In this document: piece after piece, positions 1-7,469 of the stretch
Position numbering within the stretch: position 1 is the stretch's first letter
Layout: every line of letters starts with the position of its first letter
From: Cytophagaceae bacterium UBA6715
GTDB taxonomy: Bacteria; Bacteroidota; Bacteroidia; Cytophagales; Spirosomataceae
Length of the DNA stretch: 64,000 nucleotides
Reading direction: 5' to 3'
Assembly (NCBI GenBank): GCA_002454335.1
Contig: DKIP01000010.1
Location: forward strand, 1-64,000
Notes under the pieces: model-generated
The model's database searches: none
What the model was told of the DNA's origin: nothing
What the model saw: only the letters and a program-made list of their open reading frames with translations
Translations under genes and position numbers: made by a program

Positions 1-4
1 GGAA

Positions 5-2446
5 TTATTTATTTTTCGCGAATGAAACTTGAAGTTTCGAATAGGACTTATAGGTTAAATCCGCACGTTCAGCTTTCTTTCCTTTGATACTTTTTTTTAC
101 GTTCAAATCCATTTTGGCTTGATTTCCCACCGAAATACGAGCGATATTCGTTTCCCAATTGCTCGCTAATAATTCTGACGAATCAAATGCCGCTGCCGCC
201 AATTCATTCGATTGACCTGACAAAGTCAAACTGTGAAAATCACGCAAAATAACATCCAAAGAAGGGACATCAAATCCTTTGATTTCCGTCCGACCATTTC
301 CACCTAAATCAACTTTATTCAATAAGGGTGTTTCAATCGTAATCGTCATTCCATTGGGAATATCATTCAATGACAATGTTCGATTACCCACAGATGTCAG
401 TCGACCGAAGTCGGCAGTTGCTTCTGCCGACTGGTACGAAATTTTATATTCTTTTCCTTTTACGATATTGATTGATGCAGAACCACAATGCTTTAATTCA
501 ATTGCACTGAATGGGTCAAGCGTTTTAGAGATTGAAAAATTAGATGGAGCCGCTGGAGCGACAGGGGCTTCAGGACTTGCATCAAAAGACTCCTCGTCTG
601 AAAAATTCGAATCGTCAGATTGCTTTGGATTTCGATTCAGACAAATCAAACCTTTTTCCATGGAAAAAGTCCATTTAGATCCTACAAAAAGATCGCCATT
701 GTCTTCATTGAAATACCCTCCATCCAATACATTCTCCATAAAATAGCCAAACTCACGCGTCATACTAAATGTTACTCCGTATGGAATCAAGATTTTTACA
801 CGCATGCGTTGGTTACGGAATTTTAGATTTTTGAGTCCAAAATGACTATCTAAAATCAATTGATTTTCTTTCAGGGTGTAATGATATTGAACAGCTTTGG
901 CATTTTGTTCTGCTTCAACACGCGTCCGACCATTGGACTTCGCAAATTGAATAATCTGAATTGTCTTCCCATCATAGCCCTCAAGCGTAATTTGTGCCCG
1001 CGAGAAACCTCCACGGTTAAAATCATGCTCTTCATCTTCATCAAGTAATTCGTCCGTAATCATATTGTTACCCAACAATTTCTCCCACATGGTTTCATTT
1101 GACTCACGATTCACATCAAAGACATAGGATGAATCCACCGTAATCTCCTTCATTTGACTTACAGAAGCGGTCCGTTGGAAATTTCGTCCTACAAAACTAA
1201 AGGCAGCAAACAAGCCGACCCACCCTACAATCGCCATGGTCGTAGAAATGTACTTGTATGTTGAGTTTGTTAATTTACGATTCAATAATAAAGACAATCC
1301 ACCGATTCCAATTCCAACTATCATCGGAATAACAGCCGCATAAGCTGCCCAAATAGACCAAGCCGGTAGATCTTGAGCCAACAAATAAATCGGAATCACT
1401 TCGCCAAATGCTAGGCCAATTTGACCATGATCAAATCCAGAAACACCCGCTGTTGTTAATACAACTAAACATGTCGCAAATGCGATAGCAATAATTAACA
1501 GCACCACACCCACCAGATATTGCACAAACCATTTTACCCCCATTAGAATCGGCTTCATGGCAGTAAATATGGTCGCTAACGTCCGGAATGGGAATAGCAA
1601 TAAACGTGTCAAAGGCTTTTCTTCCGCAGAATCTGGCTGAAAAGTTTCCTTAATGTTCTTTTCAATATTCTCCAACGTAATGGGTTCACCTGTCATAGCC
1701 ATTTTGTCTGTAACAGATTTCGCCTCAGGAGTAATCGCCATAATAATGATGTAGGCAGCAGCACCCGTACCAAAAAAGAATAAAGAAATAACAGCTAAAA
1801 CACGCAACAAGCCTACATCCCAACCCGTATACGCGGATATTCCGGCCATTACACCACCAACTACTTTGTTCTCGGGATCACGATAAAACTTACGATAAGA
1901 CTTATCTGTTTCGACCGTTACCTCACCTGGGATAGCAATCCAGCAAGCTACATACAACCAGAAAACAAGGTTTGCCGCATGTAAGAGTGGAAAAAGTCCA
2001 AAGAAGGCAACAATTAAAATCAATCGAACCCAGATCGGATCTATCTCAAAATAATTCGCAGCGCCTGACGCCACACCACCTAGTTTCTTATTGGTCAAAT
2101 CACGACGGAATACCTTTTTTGTTCCTGCATCATGTTTTGTCTCAGATTGATGTTTTTCTGTCTTCCCATCCTCAGCTTCCACTTCTTGAAAATCTGCCAC
2201 CGTTCCCAAAGATGCAATTAAGGCATCCACATGATGTTGCGAAATGGCTTCGGTTTTTTCAGTCTCACGGATGTTCCAAAATTTCTCAGCAATACGAGCT
2301 TCGATATCTTCAACAATTTCCTTCGAGCCTTCAAAATTTTGAAAGTAAGCATGGATGGATTTTAAATACGCATCCAAGGTTGCAAATGCATCTTCCTCGA
2401 TGTGGAAAACGATGCCAGCGATATTAATTGATAAGGTCTTTTTCAT
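5..2446 (-). CDS. PspC-domain inner-membrane protein with C-terminal GIN (DUF2807) domain
   Basis: The protein is 813 residues when started at the ATG at 2446; an upstream in-frame start would overlap the padR gene. A soluble N-terminal segment of about 110 residues is followed by two PspC-like domains, roughly residues 110-175 (LGGVASGAANYFEIDP) and 185-245 (VVGGVMAGISAYTGWD). Several hydrophobic segments follow to about residue 430. The C-terminal half is soluble and ends in a repetitive beta-rich region (about 640-780) resembling the GIN/DUF2807 head domain. PspC proteins are linked to envelope-stress sensing; the exact role here is unknown. It lies 10 bp downstream of padR, so it is probably co-transcribed with and repressed by that regulator. 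The family call is firm, the function is inference. Confidence 0.85.
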   Translation of the reverse strand: MKKTLSINIAGIVFHIEEDAFATLDAYLKSIHAYFQNFEGSKEIVEDIEARIAEKFWNIRETEKTEAISQHHVDALIASLGTVADFQEVEAEDGKTEKHQSETKHDAGTKKVFRRDLTNKKLGGVASGAANYFEIDPIWVRLILIVAFFGLFPLLHAANLVFWLYVACWIAIPGEVTVETDKSYRKFYRDPENKVVGGVMAGISAYTGWDVGLLRVLAVISLFFFGTGAAAYIIIMAITPEAKSVTDKMAMTGEPITLENIEKNIKETFQPDSAEEKPLTRLLLFPFRTLATIFTAMKPILMGVKWFVQYLVGVVLLIIAIAFATCLVVLTTAGVSGFDHGQIGLAFGEVIPIYLLAQDLPAWSIWAAYAAVIPMIVGIGIGGLSLLLNRKLTNSTYKYISTTMAIVGWVGLFAAFSFVGRNFQRTASVSQMKEITVDSSYVFDVNRESNETMWEKLLGNNMITDELLDEDEEHDFNRGGFSRAQITLEGYDGKTIQIIQFAKSNGRTRVEAEQNAKAVQYHYTLKENQLILDSHFGLKNLKFRNQRMRVKILIPYGVTFSMTREFGYFMENVLDGGYFNEDNGDLFVGSKWTFSMEKGLICLNRNPKQSDDSNFSDEESFDASPEAPVAPAAPSNFSISKTLDPFSAIELKHCGSASINIVKGKEYKISYQSAEATADFGRLTSVGNRTLSLNDIPNGMTITIETPLLNKVDLGGNGRTEIKGFDVPSLDVILRDFHSLTLSGQSNELAAAAFDSSELLASNWETNIARISVGNQAKMDLNVKKSIKGKKAERADLTYKSYSKLQVSFAKNK

Positions 2447-2456
2447 AAATGTATAA

Positions 2457-2795
2457 TTATGCCTGAGTTTGGGGATGAACAATTTGAGAAACTGAGCCTT
2501 GTAAGTCGTCCCAGGTTCCATGTAATTCCGCTAAAAAGGTTTCTCCTTTTTCGGTTAATACATAATATTTTCTCGGAGGACCTGATGCCGACTCGACCCA
2601 TTTGTAATCGAGAAATCCGGCATTTTTTAAACGGGTCAATAAAGGATACAAAGTTCCTTCGACAACCATGATTTTCGCTGAAGTTAATTCCGTCAACATG
2701 GTAGAGGCATAGACCTCACCCCTAGAAATAATCTGCAGAATGCAGAATTCCAAAATCCCTTTCCGCATCTGCACCTTGGCATTTTCAATATCCAT
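2457..2795 (-). CDS. PadR family transcriptional regulator
   Basis: This is a 112-residue winged-helix repressor. The ATG at 2795 (MDIENAKVQMRKG) is preferred over an upstream in-frame start because the promoter and dyad at 2823-2860 would otherwise be coding. The core MRKGILEFCILQIIS, followed by EGTLYPLLTRLKNAGFL and a basic wing (PPRKYYVLTEKG), is typical of PadR. Members of this family usually bind DNA as dimers and respond to small molecules or stress. It heads a two-gene unit with the PspC/GIN membrane protein, an arrangement found elsewhere in Bacteroidota. Autoregulation is suggested by the palindrome over its own promoter. Confidence 0.9.
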   Translation of the reverse strand: MDIENAKVQMRKGILEFCILQIISRGEVYASTMLTELTSAKIMVVEGTLYPLLTRLKNAGFLDYKWVESASGPPRKYYVLTEKGETFLAELHGTWDDLQGSVSQIVHPQTQA

Positions 2796-2822
2796 CGGTT
2801 TGTATTTGTTTATTTGATAGGA

Positions 2823-2860
2823 CAAATGTATAAAAGGTACTATGTAATACAAAGTACCTT
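2823..2860 (-). promoter_or_regulatory. padR promoter with overlapping palindromic operator
   Basis: Read on the minus strand there is TTTG (2850-2853), a 19-nt spacer and TACATTTG (2823-2830), a full match to the Bacteroidota promoter pattern. A perfect 8-bp inverted repeat AAGGTACT...AGTACCTT (2834-2841 and 2853-2860, 11-nt spacer) covers the spacer and the -33 box. A dimer bound there would block RNA polymerase. The repeat is seen directly; PadR as the binder is inference. Confidence 0.7.
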
Positions 2861-2872
2861 AGAAAAAATATT

Positions 2873-2903
2873 TTTGATTTATGGATAAACGGTGAGTAAT
2901 TTG
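2873..2903 (+). promoter_or_regulatory. Probable promoter of the sensor kinase gene
   Basis: TTTG at 2873-2876, a 20-nt spacer and TAATTTG at 2897-2903 approximate the Bacteroidota pattern, with the -7 box one base short. It would place transcription start near 2910, which favours the ATG at 2933 over the GTG at 2903. Confidence 0.4.
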
Positions 2904-2932
2904 TGAGGAATGGCATAAATGCCTTTATTCCT

Positions 2933-4156
2933 ATGAGAATCCTAACGAAAGAAGTAGCCTTACCACTTGCGTTCTACAACCGAGATACCTGGTTGAAGGT
3001 TGCCTTCTTTGCCGTATGTGTCTTTATGGCCGGTTTTTCGCTTTATTTCACGGATGGATTGGTCAATAAATTAGAGGAACGAGAGAAGCAACAAATCGAA
3101 TTATACGCGGAGACGATTCGTTATGTCATGACGAGTGATGAAACCGCTGACATCAACTTTTTCTTTGAACGAATCAAAAAAATCAACGAAAATAATACCA
3201 TTCCGGTGATTTGGAAGGATGGTAGTGGGCATTTGAACTCGATCAACATTGCAATGCCGGAGTCGATTGACATTGAACAAAAACAAGTATTACTACAAGC
3301 TAAACTCCAAGAAATTCTAGCCGAGAACAACAAACCCATTGAGATGGACATGGGTTTTCAAAAAGAATATATCTATTACGGGAATTCAAAATTATTGAAA
3401 TTATTACGCTACTATCCCCTATCTCAATTACTTGTTGTATTGATTGTGGGTTTCTTAGGTTATATTTTCTTCTCGTATTCGCGGCGCGCTGAACAGAATC
3501 GGGTTTGGGTTGGTTTGGCAAAAGAAACAGCCCACCAACTCGGGACGCCACTTTCTTCCTTAACCGCCTGGGTTGAAATCCTTCGAAATGAACCGAGTAT
3601 CAACCCGGAGATTGTAGTCGAATTAGGTAAAGACATTCAACGTTTGGAAACAATTACGACGCGTTTCTCTAATATTGGATCTACACCAATTCTTAAAGAA
3701 GAAGATTTAGAGGAATTAATTTCCAGCTTTATCAATTATTTAAAAATTCGAATTTCAACGAAAATATACATAGAAATTAAATCATCTTTGGTGCCAGGCC
3801 AATTGGCAAATGTAAATAAATATCTATTTGAGTGGGTAATTGAAAATATATGTAAAAATGCTGTGGATGCCATGAGTGGAACGGGTGACATGCTCATTTA
3901 TCTTCATGAGGGGAAAAACAACCAACTTTATATAGACATTTCTGATACAGGCAAAGGGATTTTACCAGCAAATATGTCTAAAATATTTAATCCAGGTTAT
4001 AGCACAAAAAAACGTGGATGGGGATTAGGGCTTACTTTGGCTAAACGCATTGTGGAAAACTACCATGAAGGAAAATTAACCCTTAAATCCACTGAGATAA
4101 ATAAAGGGAGTACATTCCGTATTTCACTACCCAAACCACCGAACAAAGACGCATGA
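2933..4156 (+). CDS. Membrane sensor histidine kinase
   Basis: The protein has 407 residues from the ATG at 2933; a GTG at 2903 would add ten residues but lies inside the likely -7 box. A membrane segment near residues 18-38 and another near 160-180 flank a periplasmic sensor region of about 120 residues. The H-box KETAHQLGTP carries the phosphoacceptor histidine near residue 201. The ATPase domain shows the N-box ENICKNAVDAM, G1 motif DTGKGI and G2 motif GWGLGLTLAKR. No response regulator gene is adjacent, so its partner is unknown. Its stop overlaps the AEC transporter start by 4 bp (ATGA), indicating translational coupling. Confidence 0.9.
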   Translation: MRILTKEVALPLAFYNRDTWLKVAFFAVCVFMAGFSLYFTDGLVNKLEEREKQQIELYAETIRYVMTSDETADINFFFERIKKINENNTIPVIWKDGSGHLNSINIAMPESIDIEQKQVLLQAKLQEILAENNKPIEMDMGFQKEYIYYGNSKLLKLLRYYPLSQLLVVLIVGFLGYIFFSYSRRAEQNRVWVGLAKETAHQLGTPLSSLTAWVEILRNEPSINPEIVVELGKDIQRLETITTRFSNIGSTPILKEEDLEELISSFINYLKIRISTKIYIEIKSSLVPGQLANVNKYLFEWVIENICKNAVDAMSGTGDMLIYLHEGKNNQLYIDISDTGKGILPANMSKIFNPGYSTKKRGWGLGLTLAKRIVENYHEGKLTLKSTEINKGSTFRISLPKPPNKDA

Positions 4157-5079
4157 ACACGACCAACCTGGTCTTCGGATCTGCATTAATCATTATTGGA
4201 CTTGGCTATCTATTAAAAAGCCTAAAATTCATTGAACCCCAAGATGCGAAATCCATTTCAAAATTTTTAATGCACACAACTTTCCCAGCATTAGTTTTCA
4301 CAACCATGCTGAAAGTTAAACTCTCCGCAGCCTTAGGTTGGCTTCCGCTGATCGCCATGCTATTTGGCTTTTTTTCTTCATTTGTAGGATTTACCTTTTT
4401 TAAAAAAGAACCACCAAGCCATCGAGGCATTTTGACCATGGGATCTGCCGGTTGGAACCTCGGTTTGTTTGCCTACCCACTTATCGAGGGAATTTGGGGC
4501 TGGGAAGGATTGACTTATGCCATCATGTTTGACTTGGGAAATTCGGTCATCAACTTCATGGTGAATTACGGCATGGGCACCTATTTAGCCGGGAATCATG
4601 GCACCAAAAACCCCTACAAGCATGTGTTTAAAAAGATATTTACGCTCCCTCCGTTTCAAGCAATGCTGATCGGATTAGCATTCAATATTTTCAAAATACC
4701 TGTTCTACCGCTTGCGTCTGATATCATTGACACCATCGCCAAAGGCAATAAACCCATGGTTTTATTACTGATGGGGATCTATTTTAGTATTCGTTTACCT
4801 AAAGTAGCTTTTACCAAAGTCTTTCATGTATTAGGACTTCGCTACGCACTTGGTCTCGGCATTGGGTTTTTACTGTATTACACCGTTCCATTCGAGTTTC
4901 AATATCGCAACATGTTGCTCATCTGTCTAATTCTACCAGCAGGTATGACGCTAATTACTTATTCAGATGAATTAAATTTCGACACGGGAATCGCGGCTGC
5001 CATCGTTAATTTCTCGATGCTCATTAGCTTTATCATTATGTGGTCATTGGTGGCTATTTTCAGCATGGCGCCCCATTAA
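4153..5079 (+). CDS. AEC (auxin efflux carrier) family transporter
   Basis: This 308-residue integral membrane protein has about ten hydrophobic segments. It has the layout of the AEC/membrane transport protein family: N-terminal SISKFLMHTTFPALVF, a glycine/asparagine-rich middle (GSAGWNLGLFAYPL, FDLGNSVINFMVNYG) and a C-terminal LILPAGMTLITYSDELNFD. Family members export or import organic acids and related anions; the substrate cannot be read from sequence. It starts within the stop codon of the kinase gene, so the kinase may control or sense something related to its substrate. Confidence 0.8.
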   Translation: MNTTNLVFGSALIIIGLGYLLKSLKFIEPQDAKSISKFLMHTTFPALVFTTMLKVKLSAALGWLPLIAMLFGFFSSFVGFTFFKKEPPSHRGILTMGSAGWNLGLFAYPLIEGIWGWEGLTYAIMFDLGNSVINFMVNYGMGTYLAGNHGTKNPYKHVFKKIFTLPPFQAMLIGLAFNIFKIPVLPLASDIIDTIAKGNKPMVLLLMGIYFSIRLPKVAFTKVFHVLGLRYALGLGIGFLLYYTVPFEFQYRNMLLICLILPAGMTLITYSDELNFDTGIAAAIVNFSMLISFIIMWSLVAIFSMAPH

Positions 5080-5094
5080 ACCAAATAAAATTGG

Positions 5095-5102
5095 TATTTT
5101 TG
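5095..5102 (+). promoter_or_regulatory. Probable -7 box for ubiE-porT
   Basis: TATTTTTG matches TAnnTTTG and lies about 54 bp before the ubiE start in the only gap between the AEC gene and ubiE. No good -33 box sits 19-20 nt upstream, so support is partial. Confidence 0.35.
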
Positions 5103-5155
5103 CCTAAACAATTTGCCAAGCATCAACGTTAGGACTAGGCAAATCAATCAATGCT

Positions 5156-5881
5156 ATGGTCGTTCCCTACAAAAATCAAAACAAAGGTAAAAAAGAACAA
5201 GTCGCAGACATGTTCAATTCCATTTCTCACAAATATGACTTTCTAAACCATTTATTAAGTGGAGGAATCGATATAATTTGGAGACGGAAAGCGATCAAAT
5301 TACTTAAGAACAAAGGCATCAAAAAAGTATTGGATATCGCCACAGGTACTGGTGACTTCGCAATTGAGGCCTTAAAAATCAACCCTGAAAAAGTAGTAGG
5401 AGTCGACATTTCAGAAGGCATGCTAGCTTTTGGAAAAGAGAAAATTAAGAAAATGGGCTTGGAAGATAAGATCACCTTACAATTAGGCGATTCAGAAAAA
5501 CTTCCATTTTCCGACAATAGTTTTGATGCAATCACCGTTAGTTTTGGTGTACGCAATTATGAAACCTTGGAAAAAGGCCTAAAAGATATGTTTCGGGTTT
5601 TAAAACCTGGAGGTTATTGTTTGATTTTGGAATTTTCGAATCCAAGACATTTCCCAATGAAGCAACTTTATAAATTCTATTCAACCTATTGTTTACCGCT
5701 CTTAGGTAAACTTATTTCCAAAGATCCAGCAGCTTATACCTATTTACCAGAATCTGTGGAAGCTTTTCCTGATGGCCCTGATTTCATCAAAATTTATGAG
5801 TCTTGTGGATTTTCAAGTACCCAATGGATTCCCATGACAGGAGGAATCTGTTCCATTTATTTAGGACAGAAAGCAAAATAA
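5156..5881 (+). CDS. ubiE: Demethylmenaquinone methyltransferase
   Basis: The protein is 241 residues, the usual UbiE/MenG length. It methylates demethylmenaquinone with S-adenosylmethionine in the last step of menaquinone synthesis. Family signatures are visible: MFNSISHKYDFLNHLLSGGID at the N-terminus, the SAM-binding VLDIATGTGDFA, VVGVDISEGML, the motif FGVRNYETLEKGL, and FRVLKPGG. The gene is followed by porT only 2 bp later, a neighbourhood conserved in Bacteroidota. Confidence 0.95.
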   Translation: MVVPYKNQNKGKKEQVADMFNSISHKYDFLNHLLSGGIDIIWRRKAIKLLKNKGIKKVLDIATGTGDFAIEALKINPEKVVGVDISEGMLAFGKEKIKKMGLEDKITLQLGDSEKLPFSDNSFDAITVSFGVRNYETLEKGLKDMFRVLKPGGYCLILEFSNPRHFPMKQLYKFYSTYCLPLLGKLISKDPAAYTYLPESVEAFPDGPDFIKIYESCGFSSTQWIPMTGGICSIYLGQKAK

Positions 5882-5883
5882 TC

Positions 5884-6561
5884 GTGCGAATTTTTCGAAA
5901 TATAGGGGCCCTTTGCTTGTTATTACTAAGCTTTCAATCATGGGGGCAGCATACAAAGTACACGCGTATATTTCATGAATATTACGACGAGAAACCCATT
6001 CACTTTGGCTTCTTGTTTGGATTTGCTTCATCGAATTATTTCATGCAGGCAGACCAAACGATTTTAGGGACAATCGATTCCGTTCGTTCCCCTCGTAATT
6101 TTGGATTTCAAATTGGAGGACTAGTAAATTATGCCTTCGACAAACATTGGGAATTAAAGTCGGGCATAAATATCGCCCTTTACGAACGGGAAATCCAATT
6201 TAAAAGTGAAGCTAACAACCCATTATGGCGAGAATCTACCTGGTTAGAAGTGCCTGTATTATTGAAATTACGCTCACTAAGGAGGAAAAATCATCGTATG
6301 TATGTTATGGGAGGAGTTAAACTGGGAATTGAAGCGAACGTCAAGAAAAAAAGTACCGCATTAAGTGCAAACACGGCAGATCTTTCCTTAGAATACGGAT
6401 TTGGCCTCGAACAGTATTTTCAATTTTTCAAATTTACCCCTGAAATCCGATTTTCACACGGACTACTCAATTTGTATGTACCACCATCTATTGTGGGCCC
6501 CTACAGTAAATTAAATGACATACGATCACATACAGTGACGCTGGTCATCAACTTTGAATAA
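5884..6561 (+). CDS. porT: PorT-like type IX secretion outer-membrane protein
   Basis: The gene starts with GTG at 5884, 2 bp after the ubiE stop; upstream in-frame ATG codons lie inside ubiE and would destroy the signal peptide. The product is 225 residues with a signal peptide ending near SFQSWGQ. The mature start YYDEKPIHFGFLFGF is the hallmark of PorT/SprT proteins, followed by beta-strand-rich barrel sequence with alternating aromatic residues. PorT is required for type IX secretion in Porphyromonas and Flavobacterium. The conserved ubiE neighbour supports the call. The other secretion genes of this window lie 30-38 kb away. Confidence 0.85.
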   Translation: MRIFRNIGALCLLLLSFQSWGQHTKYTRIFHEYYDEKPIHFGFLFGFASSNYFMQADQTILGTIDSVRSPRNFGFQIGGLVNYAFDKHWELKSGINIALYEREIQFKSEANNPLWRESTWLEVPVLLKLRSLRRKNHRMYVMGGVKLGIEANVKKKSTALSANTADLSLEYGFGLEQYFQFFKFTPEIRFSHGLLNLYVPPSIVGPYSKLNDIRSHTVTLVINFE

Positions 6562-6562
6562 T

Positions 6563-7468
6563 TTAAGGCATGTTCTTTCTCGCTTTGGCGGGATCAATGG
6601 TAGTCTCTAACGACGAAACAGCTGAAACACCAAACCACCCAGCACCTTGCAAACTGGAAGATGGATTCGTATTCTTGATATTTGTAGGGATATTTGCTGC
6701 GGGACGAGAAAATAATCCTGCGTTATTTAGTTCTAGACGTGCTTGCGAATAAAAACTGAAATGATCAATTGAAATTGAATACAGTTCGACTTTCACCTTA
6801 TCATTGGCCACATATAACTCGGGATTAATTGCACTTCGAATCGGTAAATTGAACATCAGCCCATCCGTACCTGCCACTTTCTGAAGTGCCGAATCGTAAA
6901 AAATCAATAAATTGGATGGTGTATTAAACAATACTCCATTTTTATAAAATTTAAGGCGATAACTGCTCCCCTCTCCTTTTAAATCATTTGCAAACCAGCG
7001 GGCTTCAAATCCTTCTTTAGGCTTTCCTTCACCGGATTGGCGCGGATTAGCTGTGGCCGCTTTGTATGCGATCGAGTCGATAGGCGGAACCGGATTCATC
7101 GTTTCAGATGCAACGAAAACATCATTACCCACTTTGACATTTAACTGATAGTTACGACCTACTTGTCCCAATTGAGGATTCGATACCGAAGGAACCCACA
7201 CATAAGTTCCTGGATTATCCACACTTTCCGTGAACCTAAACTCATGGGAAGCATCATCACGTACAAGAACTTCTGCTCCTTGGATGGGAGGAACAGACGA
7301 GTTATCAAAATAATCTTGCGATCGAGTCAAAACAATTTTTTGTGGTCCTGGCAAATTAGTTAATGTAGCCTCGACGACCAAATAATGATTTGATTGGGGA
7401 CTATCTAAAGTCACAACCTCCTCACAGGACATTAAAAATAAGGAAATAAATAGGATGAAATAGCGCAT
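6563..7468 (-). CDS. DUF4249 lipoprotein, partner of TonB receptor
   Basis: The protein is 301 residues from the ATG at 7468, which gives a clean lipoprotein signal ending in the lipobox LMSC (Cys15). The start is 1 bp after the stop of the upstream TonB receptor gene, so the two are translationally linked. The beta-rich body (SNHYLVVEATLTN, VPPIQGAEVLVRDD) fits the DUF4249 family, which recurs next to TonB-dependent receptors in Bacteroidota and is presumed to help ligand capture at the cell surface. No substrate can be named. It converges on porT with 1 bp between stop codons. Confidence 0.85.
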   Translation of the reverse strand: MRYFILFISLFLMSCEEVVTLDSPQSNHYLVVEATLTNLPGPQKIVLTRSQDYFDNSSVPPIQGAEVLVRDDASHEFRFTESVDNPGTYVWVPSVSNPQLGQVGRNYQLNVKVGNDVFVASETMNPVPPIDSIAYKAATANPRQSGEGKPKEGFEARWFANDLKGEGSSYRLKFYKNGVLFNTPSNLLIFYDSALQKVAGTDGLMFNLPIRSAINPELYVANDKVKVELYSISIDHFSFYSQARLELNNAGLFSRPAANIPTNIKNTNPSSSLQGAGWFGVSAVSSLETTIDPAKARKNMP

Positions 7469-7469
7469 C

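Noticed and set aside
279..746. 155-codon open frame on the plus strand opposite the PspC/GIN gene
   Set aside because: It is antisense to a well-supported gene, has no family features and no promoter or leader of its own.
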